A DNA stretch of 47,964 bases from positions 1-47,964 of the forward strand of contig JBJOIT010000022.1 in assembly GCA_046046915.1 (NCBI GenBank), in the 5' to 3' direction. The position numbers were made by a program, and so were the translations under genes. The DNA is from JBEEJZ01 sp046046915 (GTDB taxonomy: Bacteria > Pseudomonadota > Gammaproteobacteria > Burkholderiales > Burkholderiaceae_C). Shown piece after piece: positions 1 to 9,340 of this stretch (positions are counted from its first letter, which is position 1; each line of letters opens with the position of its first letter). Below the pieces are notes generated by a model. That model was not told the origin of the DNA, ran no database searches, and saw only the letters and a list, made by a program, of their open reading frames with translations.

Positions 1-1399
<1,399 letters not shown>

Positions 1400-1475
1400 G
1401 GGTGTCTCGTGTGGGTTGGTGTGGGTGCAGTTTAGAAACCTGCCAGCTCTGCCGCAATATCGTCGACTTGAATTG

Positions 1476-1497
1476 ATTGTTCAATTTAGTGAACAAT
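1476..1497. promoter_or_regulatory. LysR-type operator between mmsA and the LysR gene
   Basis: A perfect 8-bp inverted repeat, ATTGTTCA-N6-TGAACAAT, lies in the divergent spacer. It fits the dyad form (T-N11-A) bound by LysR-family proteins. It ends 6 bp before the LysR ATG and overlaps a possible -35 element of mmsA on the other strand, so one dimer site could serve both autoregulation and mmsA control. The match is seen directly; binding is inferred. Confidence 0.6.
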
Positions 1498-1503
1498 AAG
1501 CAG

Positions 1504-2469
1504 ATGAATGAGCAAAAAGTGAGCGACCTCTGGAGCCACCTGCACTGGCTCACCGTGCTGGCACAGCAGGGCAGTTACACCGCCGCCGCCGAGCGCCTGG
1601 GCGTGAGCAAGGCCGCCATGAGTCAACGCATCGCCGACCTGGAACGCAACGCCGGCGTGCCCCTGGTGCGACGCACGACCCGCAGCGTGCGCCTGACCGA
1701 GGCGGGCCAGCACCTGGTGGACGACACCCGTGAATCGTTTGAACACATCGCCCAAAGTTTTGCTGAGGTGCGCGATCTCGCCGGTGCCCCGCGCGGCCTG
1801 CTGCGCGTCACGGCCCCGGTAGCTTTTGCGCGCCAGCAACTGGTGCCCCGGTTGGCAGACTTTTTGCGCGATTACCCGGAGGTTCGTCTGGAGCTGGACT
1901 TGTCCGACCGGCTCAGTTCACTCGCTACCGAAGGTTTCGATCTGGCCATACGCCACACGGCCACACCACCTGACACCCATGTGGCCTGGCCCTTGTGCAG
2001 CACCCACTCGGTGCTGGTGGCCAGCCGGCCCTATCTGCGCCGCCGGGGCGCGCCGCAAACGCCTCTTGACCTGAGCGAGCACAGCTGTCTGCACTACCCC
2101 CGCGCCCAGGACACGCCAGCCTGGACTTTTGAGCCGGTCAGCGCAGACGACCCGGCTGCAGCCGAGCGCATCACCGTGCCTGTGTCTGGCGCGCTGTCGG
2201 CCAACAACAGCGAGGCCTTGCGAGAGGCGGCCCTCACCGGCCTGGGCATTGCACTCTTGCCCGACTTCAGCGCCCAGGCGGCCCTGGAGTCAGGCAAGCT
2301 GGTGCAGGTCTTGCCCCAATGGCGCTGCGTAGGTGGTTTTGCCGAAACCTTCTATGCCATACGCCCTTATTCGGCGCACGTTCCGCGGGCGGTAGCGGCT
2401 TTTGTGGCCTATCTGCGCGAGGCGTTTGCCGATGGTTTTGCCCAGCGAAGTGCCGACGCCCAGGCCTGA
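1504..2469 (+). CDS. LysR family transcriptional regulator
   Basis: A 321-residue protein of standard LysR length. The N-terminal winged helix-turn-helix covers roughly residues 12-70 (LTVLAQQGSYTAAAERLGVS, then RLTEAG at the wing). A periplasmic-binding-protein-like effector domain follows from about residue 90. ATG at 1504 is preferred over an in-frame TTG at 1477 and a GTG at 1489, because those lie inside the palindromic operator and would add residues not expected before the HTH. The gene is divergent from mmsA with 104 bp between starts, the usual layout for a LysR protein and its target. The ligand cannot be read from sequence; a semialdehyde-pathway intermediate is a guess. It resembles the broad group of LysR proteins annotated near dehydrogenases in Burkholderiales. 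Confidence 0.9.
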   Translation: MNEQKVSDLWSHLHWLTVLAQQGSYTAAAERLGVSKAAMSQRIADLERNAGVPLVRRTTRSVRLTEAGQHLVDDTRESFEHIAQSFAEVRDLAGAPRGLLRVTAPVAFARQQLVPRLADFLRDYPEVRLELDLSDRLSSLATEGFDLAIRHTATPPDTHVAWPLCSTHSVLVASRPYLRRRGAPQTPLDLSEHSCLHYPRAQDTPAWTFEPVSADDPAAAERITVPVSGALSANNSEALREAALTGLGIALLPDFSAQAALESGKLVQVLPQWRCVGGFAETFYAIRPYSAHVPRAVAAFVAYLREAFADGFAQRSADAQA

Positions 2470-2520
2470 CACCTCGGTCCCCTTCCAAGCGGCAACCAGT
2501 ACCGAGGCCAGACTGGCTTC

Positions 2521-2769
2521 ATGATGTCCAATACCCCCATGCCAAGCACCCAAGAATTAGACACTCGCATCGACCAGCGCCTGATGGACCTGGAAATCAA
2601 GGCCAGCTTCACCGAAGACCTGCTGGACAGCCTGAACCAAACCGTGGTGCGCCAACAGCAACAAATCGACCTGCTACTGCGTGAACTGGCCCACCTGCGC
2701 GAGCAGGCCAGCGAACCGGCATCACCCGCGTTTCGCAGCTTGCGCGACGAATTGCCGCCGCACTACTAA
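2521..2769 (+). CDS. slyX: SlyX family protein
   Basis: An 82-residue protein with the SlyX pattern: a leucine- and glutamine-rich amphipathic helix (DQRLMDLEIKASFTEDLLDSLN, then RQQQQIDLLLRELAHLRE) expected to form a coiled coil, and a proline-rich tail ending DELPPHY, typical of SlyX. The family's function is unknown. The name comes from its position beside slyD in enterobacteria, and no slyD is seen here. Two adjacent ATG codons (2521 and 2524) are both possible starts. The gene lies 43 bp upstream of the chromate transporter and may share its transcript. Confidence 0.85.
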   Translation: MMSNTPMPSTQELDTRIDQRLMDLEIKASFTEDLLDSLNQTVVRQQQQIDLLLRELAHLREQASEPASPAFRSLRDELPPHY

Positions 2770-2811
2770 AGCAAACCCCAGTAAAGTAGGCAGTTTTCCA
2801 GATCCACAGGT

Positions 2812-4167
2812 ATGTCTGAAACCGCAGCTCGTTCACCACAAAAACAAGCCGCTGGTGTCAGCATCTGGCAGGCCTTTGCCTTTTGGCTCAAGCTGGGCTT
2901 CATCAGCTTTGGCGGACCCGCCGGCCAGATTGCACTGATGCACCAGGAATTGGTGGAACGGCGCCGCTGGCTCTCGGAGCAGCGTTTTTTGCATGCCCTC
3001 AACTATTGCATGGTGCTGCCCGGCCCGGAGGCACAGCAGCTGGCCACCTACATCGGCTGGCTCATGCATCGCACCTGGGGCGGCATCCTGGCAGGCGCTC
3101 TGTTTGTGCTGCCATCGCTGCTGATCTTGATCGGTCTGTCATGGCTATATGTCAGCTTTGGCCAGGTGCCACTGGTGGCCGGGCTGCTCTACGGCATCAA
3201 ACCCGCCGTGGTGGCCATCGTGCTGCAAGCGGCGCACCGCATAGGCGGTCGCACCCTCAAGAGCCGACCGCTGTGGGGGGTGGCGGCGGCATCGTTTGTG
3301 GCCATCTTTGCGTTCAACGTGCCATTTCCAGCCATCGTGGCGATCGCCGCCCTGGTGGGCTGGCTGGGCGGTCGCTGGGCGCCATCGCAGTTTCGCTCAG
3401 GAGGCGGCCATAGCAAGGCAGCGCATCACCACGGCCCTGCCTTGCTGGACGACGACACCCCCACTCCCGCACATGCGCGCTTCAGTTGGCGTGGTCTGAG
3501 CAAAGTGCTCGCCGCAGGACTGCTGATTTGGGCGGTCAGCATGGGCCTGCTGGTCTGGACAGGCGGCTGGCAACACACCCTGGTTCAGATGGGCTGGTTC
3601 TTCACCAAGGCTGCTCTGCTGACCTTTGGTGGAGCCTATGCCGTCCTGCCCTATGTCTATCAGGGCGCCGTAACGGACGCGGGCTGGCTGTCTGCCGCGC
3701 AAATGATGGACGGCCTGGCCCTGGGCGAATCCACGCCGGGGCCGCTGATCATGGTGGTCGCTTTTGTGGGCTACCTGGGCGGGCAGGCACGCGCGCTATT
3801 TGGCCCCGAGACCTTGTTCTTGGCGGGTGCTGTGGCCGCCACCACCGTGACCTGGTTCACTTTTTTGCCTTCATTCATTTTCATCTTTGCAGGTGGGCCG
3901 CTGGTGGAATCGACCCGCCATCGCATCGGCCTGACCGCGCCTCTTACGGCCATTACTGCGGCAGTGGTGGGCGTGATCGTGAATCTGGCACTGTTTTTTG
4001 GCTACCACGTCTTTTGGCCGGTGGGTATGGCGGGCCCAGTCGACCTGGCTGCCTTCTTCATTAGTGTGGGAGCTGCCACCGCGCTTATGCGCATCAAGCT
4101 GGGGGTTTTGCCGGTTCTAGCCGCCAGTGCATTGGTCGGCTGTCTCGTTCGGGCGCCTCTTTGGTAG
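2812..4167 (+). CDS. chrA: Chromate transporter ChrA
   Basis: A 451-residue inner-membrane protein of the CHR superfamily, which exports chromate using the proton motive force. It has the two-domain long-chain form. The first CHR domain begins near residue 23 with LKLGFISFGGPAGQIALMHQ and continues through YCMVLPGPEAQQLATYIGW. The second begins near residue 262 with FFTKAALLTFGGAYAVLPYV and GESTPGPLIMVVAFVGY. A hydrophilic histidine-rich linker (about residues 195-225) separates them. About ten hydrophobic segments are visible. No chrB regulator is next to it, so resistance may be constitutive, or the transporter may have a housekeeping anion role. Confidence 0.92.
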   Translation: MSETAARSPQKQAAGVSIWQAFAFWLKLGFISFGGPAGQIALMHQELVERRRWLSEQRFLHALNYCMVLPGPEAQQLATYIGWLMHRTWGGILAGALFVLPSLLILIGLSWLYVSFGQVPLVAGLLYGIKPAVVAIVLQAAHRIGGRTLKSRPLWGVAAASFVAIFAFNVPFPAIVAIAALVGWLGGRWAPSQFRSGGGHSKAAHHHGPALLDDDTPTPAHARFSWRGLSKVLAAGLLIWAVSMGLLVWTGGWQHTLVQMGWFFTKAALLTFGGAYAVLPYVYQGAVTDAGWLSAAQMMDGLALGESTPGPLIMVVAFVGYLGGQARALFGPETLFLAGAVAATTVTWFTFLPSFIFIFAGGPLVESTRHRIGLTAPLTAITAAVVGVIVNLALFFGYHVFWPVGMAGPVDLAAFFISVGAATALMRIKLGVLPVLAASALVGCLVRAPLW

Positions 4168-4190
4168 GCACTGGATGCCAAAATTGAGCC

Positions 4191-4499
4191 ATGTCCGAAT
4201 CTGATCTCCCCCCGTCTGTGCCACCGGCCCCAGCCGCTACCCAGCCGCGCAACCCTTTGCATGGTGTCACCCTGGAGGCCATGGTGACCGCCCTGGCCGA
4301 CCACTACGGCTGGGCAGAGTTGGGCTTGCGCATTCCGGTGCGCTGCTTCACGCATGACCCCAGTGTGAACTCCAGCCTGAAGTTTTTGCGCAAGACGCCC
4401 TGGGCACGCGACAAGGTCGAAGGCCTGTACCTCTTTATGCTGCGCGACATGCGGCGCACCCGGCCCACTCGGCCCGGTCTCGGAGATGGTGGACCGTAA
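4191..4499 (+). CDS. VF530 family (DUF2132) small DNA-binding-like protein
   Basis: A 102-residue protein whose central part (about 22-88) matches the VF530/DUF2132 family: NPLHGVTLEAMVTALADHYG, then RIPVRCFTHDPSVNSSLKFL and RKTPWARDKVEGLYL. The Vibrio member has a solved helical fold reported as DNA-binding-like, but its cellular role is not established. Length and motif order are normal. It starts 23 bp after chrA. The last dozen residues (RRTRPTRPGLGDGGP) are low-complexity. The stop at 4497-4499 is in the same frame as the downstream transporter remnant, so the C-terminus may have been reshaped by the deletion that left that remnant. Confidence 0.8.
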   Translation: MSESDLPPSVPPAPAATQPRNPLHGVTLEAMVTALADHYGWAELGLRIPVRCFTHDPSVNSSLKFLRKTPWARDKVEGLYLFMLRDMRRTRPTRPGLGDGGP

Positions 4500-4778
4500 A
4501 CCGCCGCTGTACTTTGGCCTGATCCAGGCTTTGGATTTCTGGGCCTGGTCATTCCCACCACCGCCGTGCTGGCCCTGGATGACCACGGCCCCATTGCCGG
4601 TGCCGCTTCGGCCCTGATGGGCACACTGCATTTTGTTACCGGCGCGCTTGTCATGGCCCTGACCGGCCTGTTCACCGACGGCACCGCCAGCGCCATGCTC
4701 ATCGGCATTGCCAGCTCAAGCCTGATTGCCTTTGCCATGGCAAGGGGGACTTTGGGTGGGTGGAAACGGTCCGGCTAA
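4500..4778 (+). pseudogene. C-terminal remnant of a Bcr/CflA-type MFS drug exporter
   Basis: Read in the frame directly following the VF530 stop, the DNA encodes GFLGLVIPTTAVLALDDHG, then PIAGAASALMGTLHFVTGA and two further hydrophobic helices, ending at TAA 4776-4778. This matches the last quarter of Bcr/CflA multidrug transporters. About 300 N-terminal residues of the family are absent and there is no sensible start or ribosome binding site. The remnant is therefore the tail of a deleted exporter. It has no stop codon from about 4500 to its natural end, so the loss may be fairly recent. Confidence 0.72.
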
Positions 4779-4834
4779 ACGTGCCACCTTATTAGGACTT
4801 TCCCTAGGTTGACCTCATTTCCAGCCAACTCGCC

Positions 4835-4863
4835 TTGACGAGCCGCAAAGCCGTGATGACAAT
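4835..4863 (+). promoter_or_regulatory. Putative sigma-70 promoter of the sugar ABC transporter operon
   Basis: A -35-like TTGACG (4835-4840) and a -10-like GACAAT (4858-4863) are separated by 17 bp. Transcription would begin near 4870, just before the LacI-type palindrome at 4875-4894, the arrangement expected of a repressed operon. The -10 matches the consensus at 4 of 6 positions only. Confidence 0.4.
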
Positions 4864-4874
4864 CGTCACACCTC

Positions 4875-4894
4875 CTAGTAAATCGTTTTACTAG
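4875..4894. promoter_or_regulatory. LacI-type operator upstream of the ABC transporter
   Basis: A 20-bp palindrome with arms CTAGTAAA and TTTACTAG around a central TCGT. Only one base pair of the symmetric 20 is mismatched, and the centre is CG, as in operators of the LacI/GalR family. It lies 78 bp before the binding-protein start and just downstream of the predicted -10. The only LacI gene in the window (12352-13401) is the best candidate binder. No second copy was seen near that gene. Confidence 0.65.
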
Positions 4895-4971
4895 CGGTAG
4901 TTTTGACGTTCAGTTCTGCTTGTTTTTCCACAACACCGGGCCTTGTTTGCCCAAAATCCTGGAGATTTCCA

Positions 4972-6255
4972 ATGAAATTCAGTCCCAAGCTCTTGGCTGC
5001 CGCAGCTGCGCTGGCCCTGGTATCGCAGGCCGCGTTGGCTGCAGACGTTCTGCGCGTCTGGCACCACGGTGGCCGCGCCGACAACGAGCGCGAGCGCATG
5101 GCCGGCATGATCGAGAAATGGAACAAGGCTAACCCCTCCATGCCCGCCAAGTTGGAAATTCAGCCTGAAGGCTCTTACAACGAGCAGGTGCAAGCCGCCG
5201 CGCTGTCGGGCAACCTGCCTGACCTCCTGGACCTGGATGGCCCCAACTACGCCAACTACGCTTGGTCTGGCTACATCACCCCACTCAACGGCTTGGTCTC
5301 TGCCAAACTGTTGGGCGACATGATTCCATCCCTGATCAACCAAGGCACCTACCCTGCCGATGGCAAGATTTACATGTTGGGCCAGGGTGACTCCGGTCTG
5401 TCCATCTGGGGCCGCAAGTCCTTGCTCGACGCAGCCAAGGTACGCATTCCCAAGGGTGTGGACGATGCATGGACGCTGGCTGAATTTGAAGACGCGCTGG
5501 CCAAGTTGCAAAAGGCGCCTGGCATGAAGTACGCCATGGACGTCAAGCTGAACTACGGCCAAGGCGAGTGGTACACCTATGGCTTCTCCCCCTGGGTGCA
5601 GTCCTTTGGCGGCGATCTGATCGACCGCAAAACCTGGAAAGCCGAAGGCACCATGAACGGCCCCGCCGCCGTCAAGGCACTGAGCCTGCTGCAAGGTTTT
5701 GTGAAGAAAGGCTACATCGCCCCCGCCAGTGAAGGCGACGACAGCTTCTACGGCAAGAAGAACGCTGCCCTGTCTTTTGTGGGTCACTGGATGTGGCCGG
5801 CGCACAGCAAGGCCTTCGACAAGGACCTGGTGCTGCTGCCCATGCCCAAGCTAGGCGCCAAAGCCGTCACCGGCAACGGTGGCTGGGCTTGGTCGATCAA
5901 TGCCAAGAGCAAGCAAAAAGAAGCCACTGGCAAGCTACTGGAGTTCATGCTCAGCACCGACAACGTGGCTGAACTGTCGACCGCCATGGGCGGCGTGCCC
6001 GGCGTGAAGTCTGCTGCGCCCAAGGTTGAGCTGTACAAGGCTGGCGGCCCCTTGTCCCTGTACATCGATCAGTTGGCCAAGGTTAGCGTGGCTCGTCCTT
6101 CGCACCCCGCATACCCCACCATCACTGCAGCCTTTGCCAAGGCCGTGGCTGACGTGGTGGACGGCGGCGACGTGAAGAAAGCCCTGGACGCGGCAGCCAA
6201 GAAGGTCGACCAGGACATCGAAGACAACAAGGGTTACAAGCCCTTCGGCAAGTAA
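4972..6255 (+). CDS. Sugar ABC transporter, periplasmic binding protein (CUT1 family)
   Basis: A 427-residue extracellular solute-binding protein of family 1. A signal peptide ends after ALA at residue 23 (mature start ADVLRVWHHGG). Typical cluster features are VRVWHHGG at the mature N-terminus, LPDLLDLDGPNYANYAWSGY near residue 83, and the C-terminal AFAKAVADVVDGGDVKKALD. ATG at 4972 has GGAGA at 4961-4965 and gives a proper signal peptide. The substrate is a sugar, polyol or sugar derivative that cannot be named from sequence. No glycosidase or sugar kinase is adjacent. The gene heads a four-gene operon; tandem hairpins follow it and may favour its higher expression. Confidence 0.9.
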   Translation: MKFSPKLLAAAAALALVSQAALAADVLRVWHHGGRADNERERMAGMIEKWNKANPSMPAKLEIQPEGSYNEQVQAAALSGNLPDLLDLDGPNYANYAWSGYITPLNGLVSAKLLGDMIPSLINQGTYPADGKIYMLGQGDSGLSIWGRKSLLDAAKVRIPKGVDDAWTLAEFEDALAKLQKAPGMKYAMDVKLNYGQGEWYTYGFSPWVQSFGGDLIDRKTWKAEGTMNGPAAVKALSLLQGFVKKGYIAPASEGDDSFYGKKNAALSFVGHWMWPAHSKAFDKDLVLLPMPKLGAKAVTGNGGWAWSINAKSKQKEATGKLLEFMLSTDNVAELSTAMGGVPGVKSAAPKVELYKAGGPLSLYIDQLAKVSVARPSHPAYPTITAAFAKAVADVVDGGDVKKALDAAAKKVDQDIEDNKGYKPFGK

Positions 6256-6264
6256 TGGCATAAG

Positions 6265-6319
6265 GCTGTTGCGGGCAACTTGCCCGCAACAGCACCGGGT
6301 GCGACGCAAAGTCGCACCC
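6265..6319 (+). terminator. Tandem hairpins between binding-protein and permease genes
   Basis: The first hairpin has a 14-base arm GCTGTTGCGGGCAA (6265-6278) and the complementary TTGCCCGCAACAGC (6280-6293). The second has GGGTGCGAC (6297-6305), loop GCAAA, and GTCGCACCC (6311-6319). Both are perfect. No T-run follows, so they are more likely partial terminators or 3'-stabilising structures that raise the binding protein over the membrane parts than a full stop. Confidence 0.55.
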
Positions 6320-6380
6320 ACTTTCTCGTTTTCTCCCCCAGTCCGTGTGGTGATCTCGGTGACCACAGGAGGCCCCCAAC

Positions 6381-7277
6381 ATGTTTGACGTACAACGACA
6401 GGTCCGCCTGCGTCCGTGGCTGTTCCTCAGCCCGGCATTGGCTTTGATGCTGCTGTTTTTGATCTTGCCGTTTATTTTGACGGTGGTGTTTTCCTTCACC
6501 GATCAACGCCTGGTCCCCAACCCCAATGTGCCCACCGAAATGATCGGCTGGCGCAACTACGACCGCATTTTTTCGAACGAAGACTTCGTTCGCACCCTGC
6601 TGAACACCGCTTATTTCACCGTGCTGGTCGTCCCCTTGCAGTGCGGCCTGGGCCTGGCGGTGGCCATGCTGATCAATACCAAGCTGGCCGGGCGCCAGTT
6701 GTTCCGGGGCGTGTACTTCCTGCCCACAGTGATCTCCATGGTGGTGGTGTCCGTCATCTGGTTCTCGCTCTTCCAGATGGGCGGCTTTTTCAACACGGCA
6801 CTGACCACACTGACCGGCGGCTTGGTGAACCCCGTGGACTGGCTGGCCAACCCCGCAACCGCCATGCCGGCCATTGTGCTGATGTCCGCATGGCAGGGCT
6901 TTCCCTTTCAGATGGTGGTCTACCTGGCCGGTCTGCAGAGCATCAACCACGACCTGTATGAAGCTGCCCGCCTGGATGGTGCCAACCGCTTCAACGAGTT
7001 CTGGCACGTCACCATGCCTGGCCTCCTGAACACCCATATTCTAGTGGTCATGACGACCACCATCCTCGCATTCAAACTGTTCACCCAGGTGGAGTTGCTC
7101 ACCAAGGGCGGACCTTCAGGCGTGACCGACACACTGGTGCGCTTTATTTACCTCACCGGTTTCCGTCAAGGCAAGGTTGGCATTGCGGCTGCGGCTGCGG
7201 TGTGTTTCTTCCTGATCGTGCTGGCCATCAGCCTGGTGCAGCGCCGCCTGGTCAAAGAAGAAAGGGCCATTGAATGA
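6381..7277 (+). CDS. Sugar ABC transporter permease (MalF/UgpA type)
   Basis: A 298-residue inner-membrane permease with six predicted membrane segments. The first is at residues 10-32 (PWLFLSPALALMLLFLILPFIL). The EAA loop that docks the ATPase is present as YEAARLDGANRFNEFWHVTMP (about residues 193-213). It pairs with the next gene to form the channel. The ATG is preceded by a perfect AGGAGG (6367-6372), the strongest ribosome binding site in the operon, placed after the two hairpins, so translation restarts strongly here. Confidence 0.92.
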   Translation: MFDVQRQVRLRPWLFLSPALALMLLFLILPFILTVVFSFTDQRLVPNPNVPTEMIGWRNYDRIFSNEDFVRTLLNTAYFTVLVVPLQCGLGLAVAMLINTKLAGRQLFRGVYFLPTVISMVVVSVIWFSLFQMGGFFNTALTTLTGGLVNPVDWLANPATAMPAIVLMSAWQGFPFQMVVYLAGLQSINHDLYEAARLDGANRFNEFWHVTMPGLLNTHILVVMTTTILAFKLFTQVELLTKGGPSGVTDTLVRFIYLTGFRQGKVGIAAAAAVCFFLIVLAISLVQRRLVKEERAIE

Positions 7278-8119
7278 GCACCCGTATCGAACGACTGTTC
7301 TTGATGATCATCGCGCTGGCCTTGCTGGCCTTCGTGCTGGCGCCACTGATGTTGATGGTGGCTACCTCACTCAAGGGTGACGAGCAGCAAATTCTGATTG
7401 ACTTTGGCAACTGGCGCGCCTTCTGGGTGGACCCGGAGCAGATGTCGCTGGAAAACTTCCGCCAGGTGCTCAACGACAAAACTTCGCCCGTACCACGCTA
7501 CCTGATGAATTCGGCCATCATCGTGGTCTGCATCGTGGTGTTTGGTGTCTTTGTGAACTCGCTGGCGGCCTATGCGCTGGCACGTATCAGCTTTCCTGGC
7601 CGCAATTTTGTGGTGATGGCCATCGTCTCCTTGATCATCATTCCCATGGAGGCGCTGGCCGTGCCCATGCTGCTGATGATGAACCAGGTGGGCTGGGTAG
7701 ACACCTATCAGGCCCAGATCGTGCCTTTCATTGCCCATCCCTTCTCGATCTTTTTGTTCTACCAGTTCTTTGCCAAGATCCCCAAGGACTACGACGAGGC
7801 GGCTTATCTGGACGGCGCCAGCCACCTGAAAATTTATTGGCAAATCATCATGCCGCTCTCACTGCCAGCCATTGCCACTGTGGCCATTTTGCAGAGCCTG
7901 GAGTACTGGAATGCTTTCCTGTGGCCGTTGATGGTCACACGGGGTGCCGATGTGCGGCCCGTATCCTTGGCACTGGCCCAGTTCTTTGGCACGCCACCAC
8001 CGATATGGGGCGATGTGATGGCCTTCTCTGTGCTGATGTCGGCGCCCATCTTGTTGGTGTATTTGCTGTTCCAGCGCTGGTTCATCCAGTCGGCGATGGG
8101 CAGCGGCGTGAAAGGCTGA
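7274..8119 (+). CDS. Sugar ABC transporter permease (MalG/UgpE type)
   Basis: A 281-residue inner-membrane permease of the MalG class. It starts inside the stop of the preceding gene (ATGA overlap, 7274-7277), showing coupled translation. The first membrane helix covers residues 8-29. The EAA loop reads YDEAAYLDGASHLKIYWQIIMP (about residues 176-197). The C-terminus FIQSAMGSGVKG is typical of the class. With the preceding permease it forms the heterodimeric channel of a CUT1 transporter. Confidence 0.92.
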   Translation: MSTRIERLFLMIIALALLAFVLAPLMLMVATSLKGDEQQILIDFGNWRAFWVDPEQMSLENFRQVLNDKTSPVPRYLMNSAIIVVCIVVFGVFVNSLAAYALARISFPGRNFVVMAIVSLIIIPMEALAVPMLLMMNQVGWVDTYQAQIVPFIAHPFSIFLFYQFFAKIPKDYDEAAYLDGASHLKIYWQIIMPLSLPAIATVAILQSLEYWNAFLWPLMVTRGADVRPVSLALAQFFGTPPPIWGDVMAFSVLMSAPILLVYLLFQRWFIQSAMGSGVKG

Positions 8120-8129
8120 GGATGCAACC

Positions 8130-8169
8130 GGGTTAGCTGAGGCTGACCCCTTCATGGGCCGCGGGCCCA
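8130..8169 (+). other. Intercistronic hairpins before the ATPase gene
   Basis: GGGTTAGC (8130-8137) can pair with GCTGACCC (8142-8149), with one G-U pair. TGGGCC (8155-8160) pairs with GGCCCA (8164-8169). They fill the 78-bp gap between permease and ATPase genes and lack a T-run. They may slow processing or decay of the transcript. Confidence 0.4.
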
Positions 8170-8197
8170 CCCACATGAATCAATAGACAGGAACTTT

Positions 8198-9304
8198 ATG
8201 GCAAGCGTCACCCTGCGGGGAATCCGCAAAAGCTACGACGGCAGCAACGATGTGATCAAGGGCGTAGACCTGGAGGTGCGCGACGGCGAATTCATGGTCT
8301 TCGTCGGTCCGTCGGGCTGCGGCAAGAGCACCATGATGCGCATGGTGGCTGGCCTGGAAGGCATCACCGCCGGCGAACTTCGCATCGGCGACAAATTGGC
8401 CAACGACCTACCCGCACCTCTGCGCGGCGTGGCGATGGTGTTTCAAAGCTACGCGCTCTACCCGCACATGACGGTGGCTGAGAACATGGGCTTTAGCCTG
8501 AAGATGGCCAAGGTCCCCAAGGCGCAGGCTCGTGAGCAAGTCGAACGCGCCGCCGAAGTGCTGCAGATCACCCACTTGCTGGACCGCACGCCCAAGGCCC
8601 TGTCTGGCGGGCAACGCCAGCGCGTGGCCATCGGACGGGCCATTGTGCGCAAGCCCGATGTGTTTTTGTTTGACGAACCCTTGTCCAACCTTGACGCCGG
8701 TTTGCGCGTGCAAATGCGTGTGGAACTGACCAAGCTGCACCGCGAGCTGGGCAGCACCATGATCTACGTCACGCATGATCAGGTCGAAGCCATGACCATG
8801 GGCGACCGCATCGCCGTGTTCAACGCTGGTCGCATCGAACAAGTGGGCACGCCACTGGAGCTGTACCAACAACCGGCTAACACCTTTGTGGCCCAGTTTC
8901 TAGGCAGCCCGCGCATGAACCTGCTGGCAGGCGGTATAGAAGCCGTGGGCGCTGGCCTGCAAGTTCAGGGCGCGGCGGGTAACTTCGTGCTGCCATCAGC
9001 AGAGATGACGGCCACCGTCGCCTCGCGCCTGGGTGAAGTCACGCAATTGGGGGTGCGCCCCGAGTCCCTGATCGTGAGCACAGGCGATGGCCCTGGCTGG
9101 ACTGCCAAGCTCGATGTGATCGAACACCTCGGGGACACCTTGCTGGTGTACGCCAGCGTGGCCGGCATGGATCAGGCCCTGAGCCTGAAGCTATCGGCAG
9201 AGGAAGGTCAGCCCTGGAAAGTTGGCATGACCGTGCGTCTGCAGCCCAAAGCCGGGGCGCTGCACCTTTTCAACGCACAAGGCCAGCGCATCGGCGCGGT
9301 TTAA
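8198..9304 (+). CDS. Sugar ABC transporter ATP-binding protein (UgpC/MalK family)
   Basis: A 368-residue cytoplasmic ATPase that energises the CUT1 transporter. Walker A is GPSGCGKST (about 37-45), the signature is LSGGQRQRVAIGRA (about 134-147), and Walker B with its glutamate is VFLFDEPLSNLDA (about 154-166). The switch histidine lies in YVTHDQVEAMT near 189. A TOBE/OB-type regulatory extension runs from about residue 235 to the end. The length fits UgpC/MsmK-like proteins, which can serve several transporters. It closes the operon; the next gene is convergent. Confidence 0.94.
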   Translation: MASVTLRGIRKSYDGSNDVIKGVDLEVRDGEFMVFVGPSGCGKSTMMRMVAGLEGITAGELRIGDKLANDLPAPLRGVAMVFQSYALYPHMTVAENMGFSLKMAKVPKAQAREQVERAAEVLQITHLLDRTPKALSGGQRQRVAIGRAIVRKPDVFLFDEPLSNLDAGLRVQMRVELTKLHRELGSTMIYVTHDQVEAMTMGDRIAVFNAGRIEQVGTPLELYQQPANTFVAQFLGSPRMNLLAGGIEAVGAGLQVQGAAGNFVLPSAEMTATVASRLGEVTQLGVRPESLIVSTGDGPGWTAKLDVIEHLGDTLLVYASVAGMDQALSLKLSAEEGQPWKVGMTVRLQPKAGALHLFNAQGQRIGAV

Positions 9305-9340
9305 CGCCGGGCTGCCAACCGTGCTCCGACAACCGCAGGC

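Noticed and set aside
1477..1503. Upstream TTG or GTG start for the LysR gene
   Set aside because: Both codons lie inside the palindromic operator; ATG 1504 gives a standard LysR N-terminus.
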